This document shows positions 1-8,586 of a stretch of 64,000 nt of DNA, piece by piece (position 1 is the first letter of the stretch; every line of letters begins with the position of its first letter). The stretch lies in NCBI RefSeq assembly GCF_003688915.1, contig NZ_REFU01000001.1:3410001-3474000 (forward strand), given 5' to 3'. The notes below the pieces were generated by a model. It had not been told where the DNA came from. It was given only the letters and a program-made list of their open reading frames with translations, and did no database searches. The position numbers and the translations under genes were made by a program. The DNA is from Rhodococcus sp. SBT000017. GTDB lineage: Bacteria > Actinomycetota > Actinomycetes > Mycobacteriales > Mycobacteriaceae.

Positions 1-651
1 TTCCAGATCGCGGCGATCCTGTCGATGGTGGTGGTCATTTTCGTCATCATGACCGAGACCACCGCGGACATCCTGGCCGTAGGCGAGATCGTCGGCACCG
101 ACGTCGATGCCCGACGCGTCGGCGACGGGCTGCGCGCGGACATGGTGGCCACGACCATCGCTCCCGTGTTCGGCACCTTCCCGGCCAGTGCGTTCGCGCA
201 GAACGTCGGTCTGGTGGCGGTCACCGGAATCAAGAGTCGCTACGTCGTCGCGGCCGGCGGCTCGGTACTGCTGTTCCTCGGACTCTTTCCCATCCTCGGA
301 CTGGTCGTCGCATCGGTTCCGTTGCCCGTGCTCGGCGGCGCGGGCATCGTGCTGTTCGGGTCGGTGGCCGCCAGCGGCATCAGGACTCTGTCCAAGGTGG
401 AGTTCGACGGCAACCTCAACCTCGTCATCGTGGCCGTCGCCATCGGCTTCGGCGTCATCCCCATCGCGGTGCCGGGCTTCTACGCAGCGTTCCCCGACTG
501 GGTCCACGTGGTACTCGACTCGGGCATCAGCGCCGCGAGCATCGTCGCCGTCCTGCTGAACATCGCGTTCAACGTCGTCACGATCGGCCAGAAACCCTCG
601 CCCTCGGTGGTGACCGCTGCACCACCGGTGGCGACGCGGCATCACCAGTAG
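1..651 (+). CDS. NCS2-type purine/uracil permease, C-terminal part
   Basis: The reading frame is open from the first base of the window, so the N-terminus lies outside. What is visible is the C-terminal half of a nucleobase:cation symporter-2 (UraA/PbuX-type) membrane protein. It has a FVIMTETTADILAVG segment, corresponding to the conserved E-T-x-D motif that binds the nucleobase and proton in this family, then GTFPASAFAQNVGLVAVTGI, which resembles the conserved region before the last helices. Three to four hydrophobic helices follow, then a short polar tail. Substrate (xanthine, uric acid or uracil) cannot be fixed from the fragment. The IclR regulator 31 bp downstream on the same strand is a plausible controller. 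Confidence 0.85.
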   Translation, partial: FQIAAILSMVVVIFVIMTETTADILAVGEIVGTDVDARRVGDGLRADMVATTIAPVFGTFPASAFAQNVGLVAVTGIKSRYVVAAGGSVLLFLGLFPILGLVVASVPLPVLGGAGIVLFGSVAASGIRTLSKVEFDGNLNLVIVAVAIGFGVIPIAVPGFYAAFPDWVHVVLDSGISAASIVAVLLNIAFNVVTIGQKPSPSVVTAAPPVATRHHQ

Positions 652-682
652 TGTTCTATCGAGATCGGTAGAAGCTACGAGC

Positions 683-1459
683 ATGCGAGGTGGGACTGTG
701 GCGGCAGGTGGCGGGGTGCAGTCCGTGGAGCGTGCGTTCGAGTTGCTCGACATCATGGCCGCCTCGGGCGGATCCATCGGGATCAGCGAACTCGCCGAGG
801 GTACCGATCTGCCGATGCCGACCGTGCACCGACTGATCGGGACCCTCGTCTCGCTCGGCTACGTCAGGCGGCTGCCGTCCCGTCGATATGCGTTGGGTAC
901 CAAACTCATTCGCCTGGGTGACAGCGCGAGCAAACTGATCGGCGGATGGGCGAAGCCGTACCTGGCCGAGCTGGTCCGGATCACACACGAGACGTCCAAC
1001 ATGGCATTCCTCGAGGACGACATGGCGGTCTACGTCGCACAGGTTCCGTCCGAACACGCCATGCGGATGTTCAACGAGGTGGGACAGCGAGTACTGCCGC
1101 ATTCCACCGGCGTCGGCAAGGCGCTGCTCGCGCAATTGGACGACGACGCCGTCCGCGCGATCGTCGGCCGACTCGGCATGGCACCCCGCACCGTCAACAC
1201 CCTCACCACCCTCGACGCGCTGCTCACCGACCTCGCAGCGATCCGCGAACGCGGGTACGCCATCGACGACGGTGAGCAGGAGGTGGGAGTGCGCTGCTTC
1301 GCCGTACCCGTGATCGGCGCACCGACTCTGACGGCGATGTCCATCGCCGGGCCCACCGCCCGAGTCACGCTCGAGTCTGCCGAGCAGTTCGTACCCCTGC
1401 TGATCTCGGCCGCGGAGCGACTGGCGAAAGACCTCGCGAGCAACAACCCAGCTTCCTAG
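683..1459 (+). CDS. IclR-family transcriptional regulator
   Basis: A 258-residue protein with the two IclR parts. An N-terminal winged helix-turn-helix covers about residues 15-75 (VQSVERAFELLDIMA, ISELAEGTDLPMPTVHRLIGTL, then the wing GYVRRLPSRRYALG). A C-terminal effector domain covers about 90-255, with the family's HSTGVGKALLAQL, RERGYAIDDGEQEVGVRCFAVPV and AMSIAGPTARV blocks. IclR proteins bind small metabolites and usually control adjacent catabolic or transport genes, here perhaps the upstream nucleobase permease (inference). A GTG at 698, preceded by a GAGGTGGG ribosome site, is an equally good or better start than the ATG at 683. The stop overlaps the convergent spermidine synthase-like gene by 4 bp. 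Confidence 0.9.
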   Translation: MRGGTVAAGGGVQSVERAFELLDIMAASGGSIGISELAEGTDLPMPTVHRLIGTLVSLGYVRRLPSRRYALGTKLIRLGDSASKLIGGWAKPYLAELVRITHETSNMAFLEDDMAVYVAQVPSEHAMRMFNEVGQRVLPHSTGVGKALLAQLDDDAVRAIVGRLGMAPRTVNTLTTLDALLTDLAAIRERGYAIDDGEQEVGVRCFAVPVIGAPTLTAMSIAGPTARVTLESAEQFVPLLISAAERLAKDLASNNPAS

Positions 1460-2280
1460 TCCTTCAACACCCGCGCGTCGCGGGCAAACGACTGCACTTC
1501 CTCGGTCAACCACACATGAGCCGGCACCGCACCGCCGAGTAGTTCGCGAGCCAACGACGGGGAATCCCCGATCGGCACATCGCTGCCCGCAATGATGATG
1601 TTGCCGTAGCGCCTGCCCTTGAGCATCGCCGGATCGGCGACGATCGCCAGGTGCGGAAAGACACTGCGAAGAGTCGACGCCTCCTGCTTCGCGAGCGAGA
1701 GATCGCGTCGATCACCGCAATTGACGACGTACATGCCGCCGGGCGCGAGGACGCGTCGAACGTGCTCGGTGAACTCGGCGGTCAGTAGCGGTGCCGGAGT
1801 TACCGCTCCTGCGAACACATCTCGCACGATCAGGTCGCGGCTGTTCTCGGTCAGTGTCTCGGTGACCGCCCGTGCCTCACCGACGCGGATGCGCAGCAAC
1901 GGTGCTCGCGGCAGGTCGAACCACTCGCGTACCAGTTCCGAGAGCTTGCCGTCGAGTTCCACGACAACCTGACGCGCCCCCGGATATTCCGCGGTGAACG
2001 AGCGCGCCAGCGTGCACGCCCCACCCCCGAGGTGCAGCGCCCGCAGCGGAAAGCTCGAATCCCATTGCGCCCGAACGAGCCCCGAGATCCAGCGCATGTA
2101 CTCGAACTCGAGCACCGTCGGATCGTTCATGTCGATGTGCGAGCTGGGGACGTCGTTGACGTTGACGACCCAGCCGTCGTCGGAGAAGGTGTCGCGGACC
2201 AGTTCGCAGGTACCCGAATCGATTTCGAATACGCCGGGCTGCAGGGAGCCGGACGACTCCGAGCCACGTTTCCTACCCAT
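1456..2280 (-). CDS. Spermidine synthase-like methyltransferase-fold protein
   Basis: A 274-residue protein with the polyamine aminopropyltransferase/SAM-methyltransferase fold. A glycine-rich loop (ALHLGGGACTLARSF) and an acidic strand (QVVVELDGKLSELVREWF) match the nucleotide-binding core, and the aspartate-containing VRDVFAGAVTP corresponds to the spermidine synthase catalytic loop. The D-Y/D-D residues that bind polyamine in true SpeE are not clear, so the true reaction is uncertain; many actinobacterial paralogues are annotated 'fused MFS/spermidine synthase' or 'spermidine synthase' without proof. It is the last gene of a tight TetR-cupin-synthase operon and overlaps the cupin gene by 8 bp, which suggests translational coupling. 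Confidence 0.75.
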   Translation of the reverse strand: MGRKRGSESSGSLQPGVFEIDSGTCELVRDTFSDDGWVVNVNDVPSSHIDMNDPTVLEFEYMRWISGLVRAQWDSSFPLRALHLGGGACTLARSFTAEYPGARQVVVELDGKLSELVREWFDLPRAPLLRIRVGEARAVTETLTENSRDLIVRDVFAGAVTPAPLLTAEFTEHVRRVLAPGGMYVVNCGDRRDLSLAKQEASTLRSVFPHLAIVADPAMLKGRRYGNIIIAGSDVPIGDSPSLARELLGGAVPAHVWLTEEVQSFARDARVLKD

Positions 2281-2716
2281 GCTCAGGCCCCTGGAGCCGG
2301 AAGTCCTCGAAATCGAATCCCGGAGTGACGGTGCAGCTGACCAGACTCGGCTCGTCGCCCACCGGACGCGCCCGCTGCCACACCGACGGCGGCACGATCT
2401 GCTGCGGCGAGTCCGGTCCGACCAGCAGCGAGGTCACGGTTCCCGGCTCGTCCCCTGCGCCGCCGAGGTCCAGCTGCACCGGACCACCGCGGTGATACAG
2501 CCACATCTCGGTCCCGCGGACGGTGTGCCACGCCGACTGCTGGCCGGGCATGAGCAGAAACAGAATGGCCGTGCCTGCCGCGCGGGGACCGGGATAGCCG
2601 TCGGGCAGGAACTCCTGTGGGATCGTGACCTCGCTGCGCCAGGTCTCGCGAAACCATCCGCCCTCGGGGTGTGGTGCCAGGTCGAGGGCCCGGGCCCAGT
2701 CGGGCAGCTGTGTCAT
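2273..2716 (-). CDS. Cupin-fold DUF985 (Cupin_5) protein
   Basis: A 147-residue single-domain protein of the DUF985/Cupin_5 family. Family signatures are the opening LDLAPHPEGGWFRETWRS, the beta-strand run AAGTAILFLLMPGQQSAWHTVRGTEMWLYHRGGPVQL and the closing SLVSCTVTPGFDFEDFRL. The family resembles yeast YML079w and binds small molecules in the barrel, but no reaction is firmly assigned. It abuts the TetR stop codon exactly and overlaps the next gene by 8 bp, so all three genes are probably one transcript. Confidence 0.85.
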   Translation of the reverse strand: MTQLPDWARALDLAPHPEGGWFRETWRSEVTIPQEFLPDGYPGPRAAGTAILFLLMPGQQSAWHTVRGTEMWLYHRGGPVQLDLGGAGDEPGTVTSLLVGPDSPQQIVPPSVWQRARPVGDEPSLVSCTVTPGFDFEDFRLQGPEHG

Positions 2717-3382
2717 CTAGTCCACCTTCGCCAGCAGGGCACGCGCGGTGTCGTGCAATTCGCTCACGTCCGCCGACCAGCCCAGCACCCGCAGGGCGGC
2801 TTCGGCAATGGCTGCGGCGTCGGCCAGCGCATCGGGCCTGCCGTTCTCGAGGTCGGCGCGGGCGTTCACGACGGTCTCCACCAGGCGAAACGGAAGGTCG
2901 ACGGTGCCCGGACGCGGCGTGGCACCGAGCTCGGCCAGCGTGTCCGACGCGATGGCCGCATACAGGCCCATCAGCGTGTAGCGATGGTCGCGGAAGGTTT
3001 CGAAGCGCTCGCTGCGCAGTTCGGGCAGTAGGTAGAGCGCGCCGAGATTCCAGGTGGACGCACCGAGCTGGCCGGCGTCGAAGTAGGCCAGTGCGTACAT
3101 CTGGGTCGCAGCCTCGGCCCCCGACTGCCGAATGCGCTGCGCGACGGCCAGCGGCGCATCGACCGTTCCGCTGAGCAGCGCGTCGAGTATGTCGTCCTTG
3201 GTGGCGAAGTGGTGATAGAGCGAGGCCTGGCGCAATCCGACGGCATCGGCGATGACGCGGGTGGAGGTATTGGTGAATCCGCGAGTGGTGAAGAGCTCTG
3301 CCGAGGCGTCGAGTATCTCCTCGCGAGCGGTGTCGCCGGGCCGCTTCTTCGTGCTCAGCCTTGGCCTGCCTGCTCCGGTCAT
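2717..3382 (-). CDS. TetR-family transcriptional regulator
   Basis: A 221-residue TetR-type repressor. The N-terminal helix-turn-helix lies at about residues 17-65 (AREEILDASAELFTTRGFTNTSTRVIADAVGLRQASLYHHFATKDDILDALL); the remaining helices form the ligand and dimer domain, for which no substrate can be read. It is transcribed away from the APC permease of the nitrogen cluster, with 187 bp between the start codons. Two similar partly palindromic sites in that gap (3420-3433 and 3494-3507) are candidate operators, so it may control both its own operon and the permease-to-allophanate hydrolase operon (inference). Confidence 0.9.
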   Translation of the reverse strand: MTGAGRPRLSTKKRPGDTAREEILDASAELFTTRGFTNTSTRVIADAVGLRQASLYHHFATKDDILDALLSGTVDAPLAVAQRIRQSGAEAATQMYALAYFDAGQLGASTWNLGALYLLPELRSERFETFRDHRYTLMGLYAAIASDTLAELGATPRPGTVDLPFRLVETVVNARADLENGRPDALADAAAIAEAALRVLGWSADVSELHDTARALLAKVD

Positions 3383-3419
3383 GAGTGCATCTTGTCAGGT
3401 CGACGTGACGGTGAGATTT

Positions 3420-3507
3420 CTGTCATCTGATCGAAATAGACGAAACGAGCTTGTTGCACGACGGTCACCGCCAGGGAACGACGGTGCCGAAAACTATCAA
3501 CTGACAG
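3420..3507. promoter_or_regulatory. Paired operator-like sites between TetR gene and permease operon
   Basis: Two related 14-mers, CTGTCATCTGATCG at 3420-3433 and CTATCAACTGACAG at 3494-3507, match at 10 of 14 positions and share TCANCTGA. The second is a near-palindrome of form CTNTCANNTGANAG. Their starts are 74 bp apart, close to seven helical turns. In addition TTTCTGTCA (3417-3425) and TGACAGAAA (3502-3510) are exact inverted complements. They lie in the divergent gap beside a TetR gene, so binding by that repressor, possibly with looping, is the simplest reading. I see no guanidine riboswitch motif in the same gap. Confidence 0.5.
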
Positions 3508-3569
3508 AAAACCCGCCTCGGCGATGCAGCGGGGTCACTCATCCACCCACCTCGCCCGTAGGAGATCAC

Positions 3570-5150
3570 ATGAGCTCGACCACACTGCCCGCGTCAGGTC
3601 AGGGGTCCGAATCACCCGCCACCTCGGACCATTCGGATCTGGCTGCGCTGGGCTACGACCAGCAGCTGCATCGCAGCCTGGGTAAGTACGCGTCCTTCGC
3701 GGCCGGCTTCTCGTTCGTCTCGATTCTGACGACCATCTTCCAGCTCTTCGGACTCGGCTTCAGCTTCGGTGGCCCGGCCTTCTTCCTCACCTGGCCGCTG
3801 GTGTTTCTCGGGCAGTTCATGGTGGCCCTGAACTTCGCCGAACTCGCTGCCCGTTATCCCATCTCAGGTGCGATCTACCACTGGTCGCGGCGCATGGGCG
3901 GTGAGCTGGTCGGCTGGTTCGCTGGCTGGTTCATGATCATCGCGCAGATCGTCACCGCCTCGGCGGCCGCAATCGCACTGCAGGTTGTGTTACCCAGCAT
4001 CTGGGGCGGATTCCAGCTGATCGGCGAGGACACCGCACTCACCTCACCGAGCGGTGCCGCCAATGCCGTTGTGCTGGGCTCGATTCTGCTGGTGCTCACC
4101 ACCACCATCAACTGCATCGGCGTGAACTGGATGTCGCGGATCAACAGCATCGGCGTCACCTGCGAGATCGTCGGAGTCATCGCCCTCGTGCTGGTGTTCT
4201 TCACCCACGCCGAGCGTGGACCGCAGGTGGTCTTCGATACCGGAAGTGCCGGAGCCGATCCCGGCTACATCGGTGCCTGGATCGTCTCGGGCCTGATGGC
4301 CGCCTACGTCATGGTCGGCTTCGGCTCGGCGGGCGAACTCGCCGAGGAGACCCGCAATCCCCGACGCGTCGCGCCGCGCACCATCCGTTTGGCCCTGTCC
4401 GCATCGGCACTGGGCGGCGGCCTGATGATCGTCGGCGCTCTGATGGCCGCACCCAGCCTGACCGACGGTCAGCTTGCGACGCAGGGACTTCCGTACGTCA
4501 TCGACTCGATCCTCACCTCGCCGTGGGGCAAGGTTCTACTGGTCGACGTCGCGATTGCCGTGTTCATCTGCACCCTCGCCATCCAGACCGCGGCATCACG
4601 GCTGATGTTCTCCATGGCCCGCGACGGGCGACTGCCCGCCTCGGCGGCTCTCGCGAAGGTCAACTCGCGCACCGGAACCCCCATTGCACCCTCGGTTCTG
4701 ATCGGTCTGGCCTGCGTGGCGATCCTGGCCGTCAACGTCGGCAACTCCGCCATCTTCACCACGCTGTCCAGCGTCTGCATCGTGCTGATCTACCTCGCCT
4801 ACATGATGGTCACCGTCCCGCTGCTGATCCAGCGACTCAAAGGCTGGCCGCACGGCGGAGTACAGCGCTCATCGGGTCGTTCCGCGGGCTCCACTCCTGC
4901 GGATGCCGACGGCGAGAAGCTCTTCACTCTCGGACGCCTCGGCTTGCCGGTCAACATCGCAGCGGTTCTCTACGGCGGCCTGATGGTGATCAACCTGTCG
5001 TGGCCGCGCGCCGAGATCTTCGACCCCACCGGCGAATTCCCACTCCTGCGATGGGCCGCACCATTGACCGTCCTCGCCGTGATCGTCGTCGGCATCGCCT
5101 GCCTGCCCCGCGGCAAAGCCCACCCCAAGCCCGTCACGATCGGAGCCTGA
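3570..5150 (+). CDS. APC-superfamily amino acid/urea-related permease
   Basis: A 526-residue integral membrane protein of the amino acid-polyamine-organocation superfamily with about 12 hydrophobic helices. A polar N-terminal 35 residues leads into SLGKYASFAAGFSFVSILTTIFQLFGLGFSFGGPAF, the helix-1 substrate loop typical of the family. The E-T-R-N-P-R motif (GELAEETRNPRRVAPRTI) is also present. I start it at 3570, preceded by GTAGGAGATCAC, instead of an in-frame upstream ATG at 3252 that would run antisense through the TetR gene. It is the first gene of a cluster with DUF1989 proteins, a carboxyltransferase and allophanate hydrolase, so the cargo is likely guanidine, urea or a related nitrogen compound (inference from context). 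Confidence 0.85.
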   Translation: MSSTTLPASGQGSESPATSDHSDLAALGYDQQLHRSLGKYASFAAGFSFVSILTTIFQLFGLGFSFGGPAFFLTWPLVFLGQFMVALNFAELAARYPISGAIYHWSRRMGGELVGWFAGWFMIIAQIVTASAAAIALQVVLPSIWGGFQLIGEDTALTSPSGAANAVVLGSILLVLTTTINCIGVNWMSRINSIGVTCEIVGVIALVLVFFTHAERGPQVVFDTGSAGADPGYIGAWIVSGLMAAYVMVGFGSAGELAEETRNPRRVAPRTIRLALSASALGGGLMIVGALMAAPSLTDGQLATQGLPYVIDSILTSPWGKVLLVDVAIAVFICTLAIQTAASRLMFSMARDGRLPASAALAKVNSRTGTPIAPSVLIGLACVAILAVNVGNSAIFTTLSSVCIVLIYLAYMMVTVPLLIQRLKGWPHGGVQRSSGRSAGSTPADADGEKLFTLGRLGLPVNIAAVLYGGLMVINLSWPRAEIFDPTGEFPLLRWAAPLTVLAVIVVGIACLPRGKAHPKPVTIGA

Positions 5151-5156
5151 ACCACC

Positions 5157-5939
5157 ATGACCACAGCAACCACCCACTCCGCCAGAGAACATGCACGTTC
5201 CCAGGCCACCGTCGCGCCTGCACCCACTGCACCGGAGGGCATCTCGGAGCTCACCTGGGCCGAATCGGTCCCCGGCGGCAGCTACACCACCAAGGTCCTC
5301 GCTCGCGGAACCCGGCTTCGCCTCGTCGACGTCGACGGTGATGCCTGCGCCAATCTGCTGCTCTACCGGGCCGACGCCCCGTGGGAACGGCTGAACACCG
5401 CCGACACCGTCAAGGTGCCGTGGCAGGCGTACCTGAGCTCGGGCCATCCCCTGCTCTCGGATCAGGGCCGTGTTCTCGCCACCATCGTCGACGACACCTC
5501 CGGTCGCCACGACGCACTGTGCGGCACCACCTCGACCGCTACCAATGTCGCCAAATACGGAGTCAGCGGACCACATTCGACGGCTCCGGCCGGTCGAGAA
5601 CTGTTCACCCTCGCCGCGGCCAAGCACGGGCTCGAACCACGCGACGTCGCGCCGTCCCTGTCGTTCTTTCACGGCGTGCGAGTCGACGCCGACGGAGCGT
5701 TGGTCGGTACCGGCTCGGCGGGAGCGGGGAAGTCGGTGGATCTGTTGATCCATCTTCCGGTGATCGTGTTGCTGACCAACACCGCTCACCCACTGGACTC
5801 GAGGTCCGAGTTCCCCACGACCACCCTCGACGTGCTGGCGTGGCGGGCACCGGAGGAACTGCTCGCTCTCGACAACACGGAACCGGAATATCAGCGGGCA
5901 GTGCAGAACACCGAGAACGCATGGAAGGCAGCGCAGTGA
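5157..5939 (+). CDS. DUF1989 urea carboxylase-associated protein (carboxyguanidine deiminase-type subunit 1)
   Basis: A 260-residue DUF1989 protein, formerly 'urea carboxylase-associated protein'. Members of this family have been shown to form carboxyguanidine deiminase (CgdAB), which turns carboxyguanidine into allophanate. Visible family motifs are RLVDVDGDACANLLLY, TIVDDTSGRHDALCG and SLSFFHGVRVDADG. When lined up with the following gene it lacks both conserved cysteines: the position matching GACS is GTTS, and the H-A-C-V-E-N-F block is replaced by a segment without Cys. It may therefore be the non-catalytic partner of a heteromer. It follows the permease after 6 bp and overlaps the next gene by GTGA. 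Confidence 0.85.
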   Translation: MTTATTHSAREHARSQATVAPAPTAPEGISELTWAESVPGGSYTTKVLARGTRLRLVDVDGDACANLLLYRADAPWERLNTADTVKVPWQAYLSSGHPLLSDQGRVLATIVDDTSGRHDALCGTTSTATNVAKYGVSGPHSTAPAGRELFTLAAAKHGLEPRDVAPSLSFFHGVRVDADGALVGTGSAGAGKSVDLLIHLPVIVLLTNTAHPLDSRSEFPTTTLDVLAWRAPEELLALDNTEPEYQRAVQNTENAWKAAQ

Positions 5940-6577
5940 ACGCAGGAACACTCGAGACCACGATCGTTCGAGACGAGATCGCCCCCGCATTCGGTCCATG
6001 GTCCGCCGTCGTCGAGGCCGGTGACGTACTGACCATCGTCGATCTGTACGGCAATCAAGCCGTCGACACCCTGATGTACGGCGCGCACGATCACTCCATC
6101 CGGTACTCCGCCCCCGCGACCGTCACCGCGCAGCGGAACCTGTTCCTCACCACCGGAACCGTGCTGCGGAGCGATGATTCGACGCCGATCATGACGATAG
6201 TCGACGACGAGGTCGGCAACCACGACACCGTCGGCGGCGCGTGCTCCAAGGAATCGAACACCCTCCGCTACGGCCACCACACTCAGCATCAGCACGCGTG
6301 CGTCGAGAACTTCCTCATCGAGGGATCCAAGTGGGGACTCGGCAAACGGGACCTGGTGCCCAACATCAACTTCTTCATGAACGTCCCCGTCGACGCCGAC
6401 GGCACGCTCGGCATCGTCGACGGTCTGTCGGCTCCCGGCAAGAAGCTCTCCTTGCGTGCCGAGATCGACACGCTGGTACTGGTGTCCAACTGCCCCCAGA
6501 TCAACAACCCCTGCAACGGATTCGACCCCACCGCGGTGCGGATGATCGTGACGCGAGAGCCGGGCGGTCGAGCATGA
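5936..6577 (+). CDS. DUF1989 protein (carboxyguanidine deiminase-type subunit 2)
   Basis: A 213-residue DUF1989 protein with GTG start overlapping the previous stop (GTGA), and its own stop overlapping the next ATG (ATGA), so translation is coupled on both sides. It keeps the full set of likely metal or catalytic residues: [14 protein letters not shown], then [16 protein letters not shown], then [14 protein letters not shown]. This makes it the probable catalytic half of a CgdAB-like heteromer with the upstream paralogue. The predicted reaction is carboxyguanidine plus water to allophanate plus ammonia, feeding the allophanate hydrolase two genes downstream. Whether guanidine or urea is the real substrate cannot be decided from sequence. 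Confidence 0.85.
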   Translation: MNAGTLETTIVRDEIAPAFGPWSAVVEAGDVLTIVDLYGNQAVDTLMYGAHDHSIRYSAPATVTAQRNLFLTTGTVLRSDDSTPIMTIVDDEVGNHDTVGGACSKESNTLRYGHHTQHQHACVENFLIEGSKWGLGKRDLVPNINFFMNVPVDADGTLGIVDGLSAPGKKLSLRAEIDTLVLVSNCPQINNPCNGFDPTAVRMIVTREPGGRA

Positions 6578-8586
6578 ACGCGACCAAGATGACCGTCCAG
6601 CGACCCGGCATGATCACCACCGTGCAGGACTGGCCGGGTCGCATCGGGTACTGGAAGGTGGGCGTACCGCCGTCGGGGCCGATGGACGACCTGTCGTTCC
6701 GGCTCGGCAACGTCGCGCTCGGCAACCCCGAGGGTGCCCCGGGCCTCGAATCCACCATGGCCGGGCCGGCATTGACGTTCGACGCCGACACCTACGTCTG
6801 CGTCACCGGCGCAGCGGTACCGGTTCGCATCGACGGCCGATCGGCCGCGCAGTGGAAGCCGGTGCTGGTTCCCGCCGGCGCCACCCTCGATGTCGGCACC
6901 ACCACCGGGCACGGGCTACGGGTCTACGTTCTGATCCAGGGCAGCCTCGAGGTCGACGACTATCTCGGCAGCGCAGCAACGTTCACTCTCGGTAAGTTCG
7001 GTGGACATCGCGGCGGCACCCTCGGTGAGGGCGACGTCATCGGCCTGGCCGGACGCTCGGACAACTCCGAGATTCTCGGTCCGATACCGATGGAACACCT
7101 GCCGGTGCTGACGTCGAACTGGGACATCGCCGTCACCGAGGGCCCCCACGGCGCACCGGAGTTCTTCACCCGCGAGGACATCGACACCCTCTACGCCACC
7201 CGCTACGAGGTGCACTTCAACTCCGATCGCACCGGGGTCCGGCTCATCGGGCCGAAGCCGCAGTGGGCTAGGACCGACGGCGGCGAAGCCGGACTGCACC
7301 CGTCCAACATTCACGACAACGCCTACAGCGTCGGCGCACTGGACTTCACCGGCGACACCCCGATCCTGCTCGGACCGGACGGCCCGAGTCTGGGCGGATT
7401 CGTCTGCCCCGTCACCGTTATCGCCGCCGAGCGGTGGAAGCTCGGCCAGCTCCGCCCCGGGGACACCATCCGCTTCGTACCGGTGCGAGCCGCGGCCACC
7501 GCGCCGTTGGGATCACTCGGACTCGCTCGGCGCGCTTCTCTGCCTGCAGTGTTCTCCGCAGGCGGCGACGGGGACGACGGCGTCCTCGCTCGACGCGACG
7601 CCGATACGTGCGTCACCTACCGGCGCTCGGGAGACGACAACGTCCTCGTCGAGTACGGCGACATGAAACTCGACCTGGCCCTGCGTGCCCGAGTCCACGC
7701 CCTGCACCAGCGCGTCGAGGCACTCGCCCCGCGCGGGTTGGTGGACCTGACCCCGGGCATCCGCTCGTTGCAGGTGAAGGTGAATCCCGATGTGCTGTCC
7801 ATCGATTCGTTGATGGGTCTGCTGTCCGAGGTGGAGGACGATCTTCCCGCGGCCTCGGAGCTCGTGGTTCCCAGCCGCCAGGTTCGGCTTCCGCTCTCGT
7901 GGGACGACCCCTCGACCCGCGAGGCGATCCAGCGGTACATGCACGGTGTGCGCGCCGACGCTCCATGGTGCCCCTGGAACATCGAGTTCATTCGGCGCAT
8001 GAACGGACTCGACTCGGTGGCAGACGTGTTCGACACCGTCTTCGCCGCCGACTACATGGTGCTCGGACTCGGCGACGTGTATCTGGGCGCTCCGGTGGCG
8101 ACACCACTCGATCCGCGACACCGCCTGGTGACGACGAAGTACAACCCGGCGCGAACCTGGACGCCGGAGAACGCCGTCGGCATCGGTGGGGCATACCTGT
8201 GCATCTACGGCATGGAGGGTCCCGGCGGATACCAGTTCGTGGGTCGCACCACACAGGTGTGGAACCACAGCGCCGCCTACAGTGACGGCCCGTTCGAGGA
8301 GGGCACCCCGTGGTTGCTCCGGTTCTTCGACCGAATCTCCTGGTACTCGGTCGAACCCGAGGAACTGATGGATCTGCGCGCCGATCTGGCGGCCGGCCGC
8401 GGCGGCGGCGTGGACATCACCGACGGTGAATTCTCGCTGGCCGAGCACGAGAACTTCCTGGAGACCAACGCGGACTCCATCGCCGAGTTCCGCGCGACGC
8501 AAGCCGTTGCCTTCGGTGCCGAGCGCGATGCGTGGTCGGCAGCAGGCGAATTCGATACGACGAAGGGCAAGACCGATGCAGCCTGA
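6574..8586 (+). CDS. Carboxyltransferase-only urea amidolyase/urea carboxylase-related protein
   Basis: A 670-residue protein with two domains in the same order as the carboxyltransferase of urea carboxylase. The CT_A_B (AHS2/KipA-like) domain lies at about 5-300 ([43 protein letters not shown]). The CT_C_D (AHS1/KipI-like) domain lies at about 360-610 ([44 protein letters not shown]). A full urea or guanidine carboxylase is about 1200 residues and carries an N-terminal biotin carboxylase and a C-terminal M-K-M biotinyl domain; both are missing here. The preceding stop and following start are both overlapping, so nothing has been cut off within the operon. Carboxybiotin would have to come from another carboxylase in trans, or the activity differs. 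Confidence 0.8.
   Translation: MNATKMTVQRPGMITTVQDWPGRIGYWKVGVPPSGPMDDLSFRLGNVALGNPEGAPGLESTMAGPALTFDADTYVCVTGAAVPVRIDGRSAAQWKPVLVPAGATLDVGTTTGHGLRVYVLIQGSLEVDDYLGSAATFTLGKFGGHRGGTLGEGDVIGLAGRSDNSEILGPIPMEHLPVLTSNWDIAVTEGPHGAPEFFTREDIDTLYATRYEVHFNSDRTGVRLIGPKPQWARTDGGEAGLHPSNIHDNAYSVGALDFTGDTPILLGPDGPSLGGFVCPVTVIAAERWKLGQLRPGDTIRFVPVRAAATAPLGSLGLARRASLPAVFSAGGDGDDGVLARRDADTCVTYRRSGDDNVLVEYGDMKLDLALRARVHALHQRVEALAPRGLVDLTPGIRSLQVKVNPDVLSIDSLMGLLSEVEDDLPAASELVVPSRQVRLPLSWDDPSTREAIQRYMHGVRADAPWCPWNIEFIRRMNGLDSVADVFDTVFAADYMVLGLGDVYLGAPVATPLDPRHRLVTTKYNPARTWTPENAVGIGGAYLCIYGMEGPGGYQFVGRTTQVWNHSAAYSDGPFEEGTPWLLRFFDRISWYSVEPEELMDLRADLAAGRGGGVDITDGEFSLAEHENFLETNADSIAEFRATQAVAFGAERDAWSAAGEFDTTKGKTDAA

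Noticed and set aside
656-1513. A 285-codon minus-strand frame across the IclR gene
   Set aside because: It is a shadow frame of low-complexity composition; the plus-strand IclR motifs are unambiguous.
3252-3569. A 106-codon N-terminal extension of the APC permease
   Set aside because: It would run antisense through the TetR gene and the operator region; the permease family begins near the ATG at 3570.
3383-3569. Possible guanidine riboswitch before the nitrogen operon
   Set aside because: I looked for the conserved ykkC-type segments and do not see them; the gap is better explained by protein operators.
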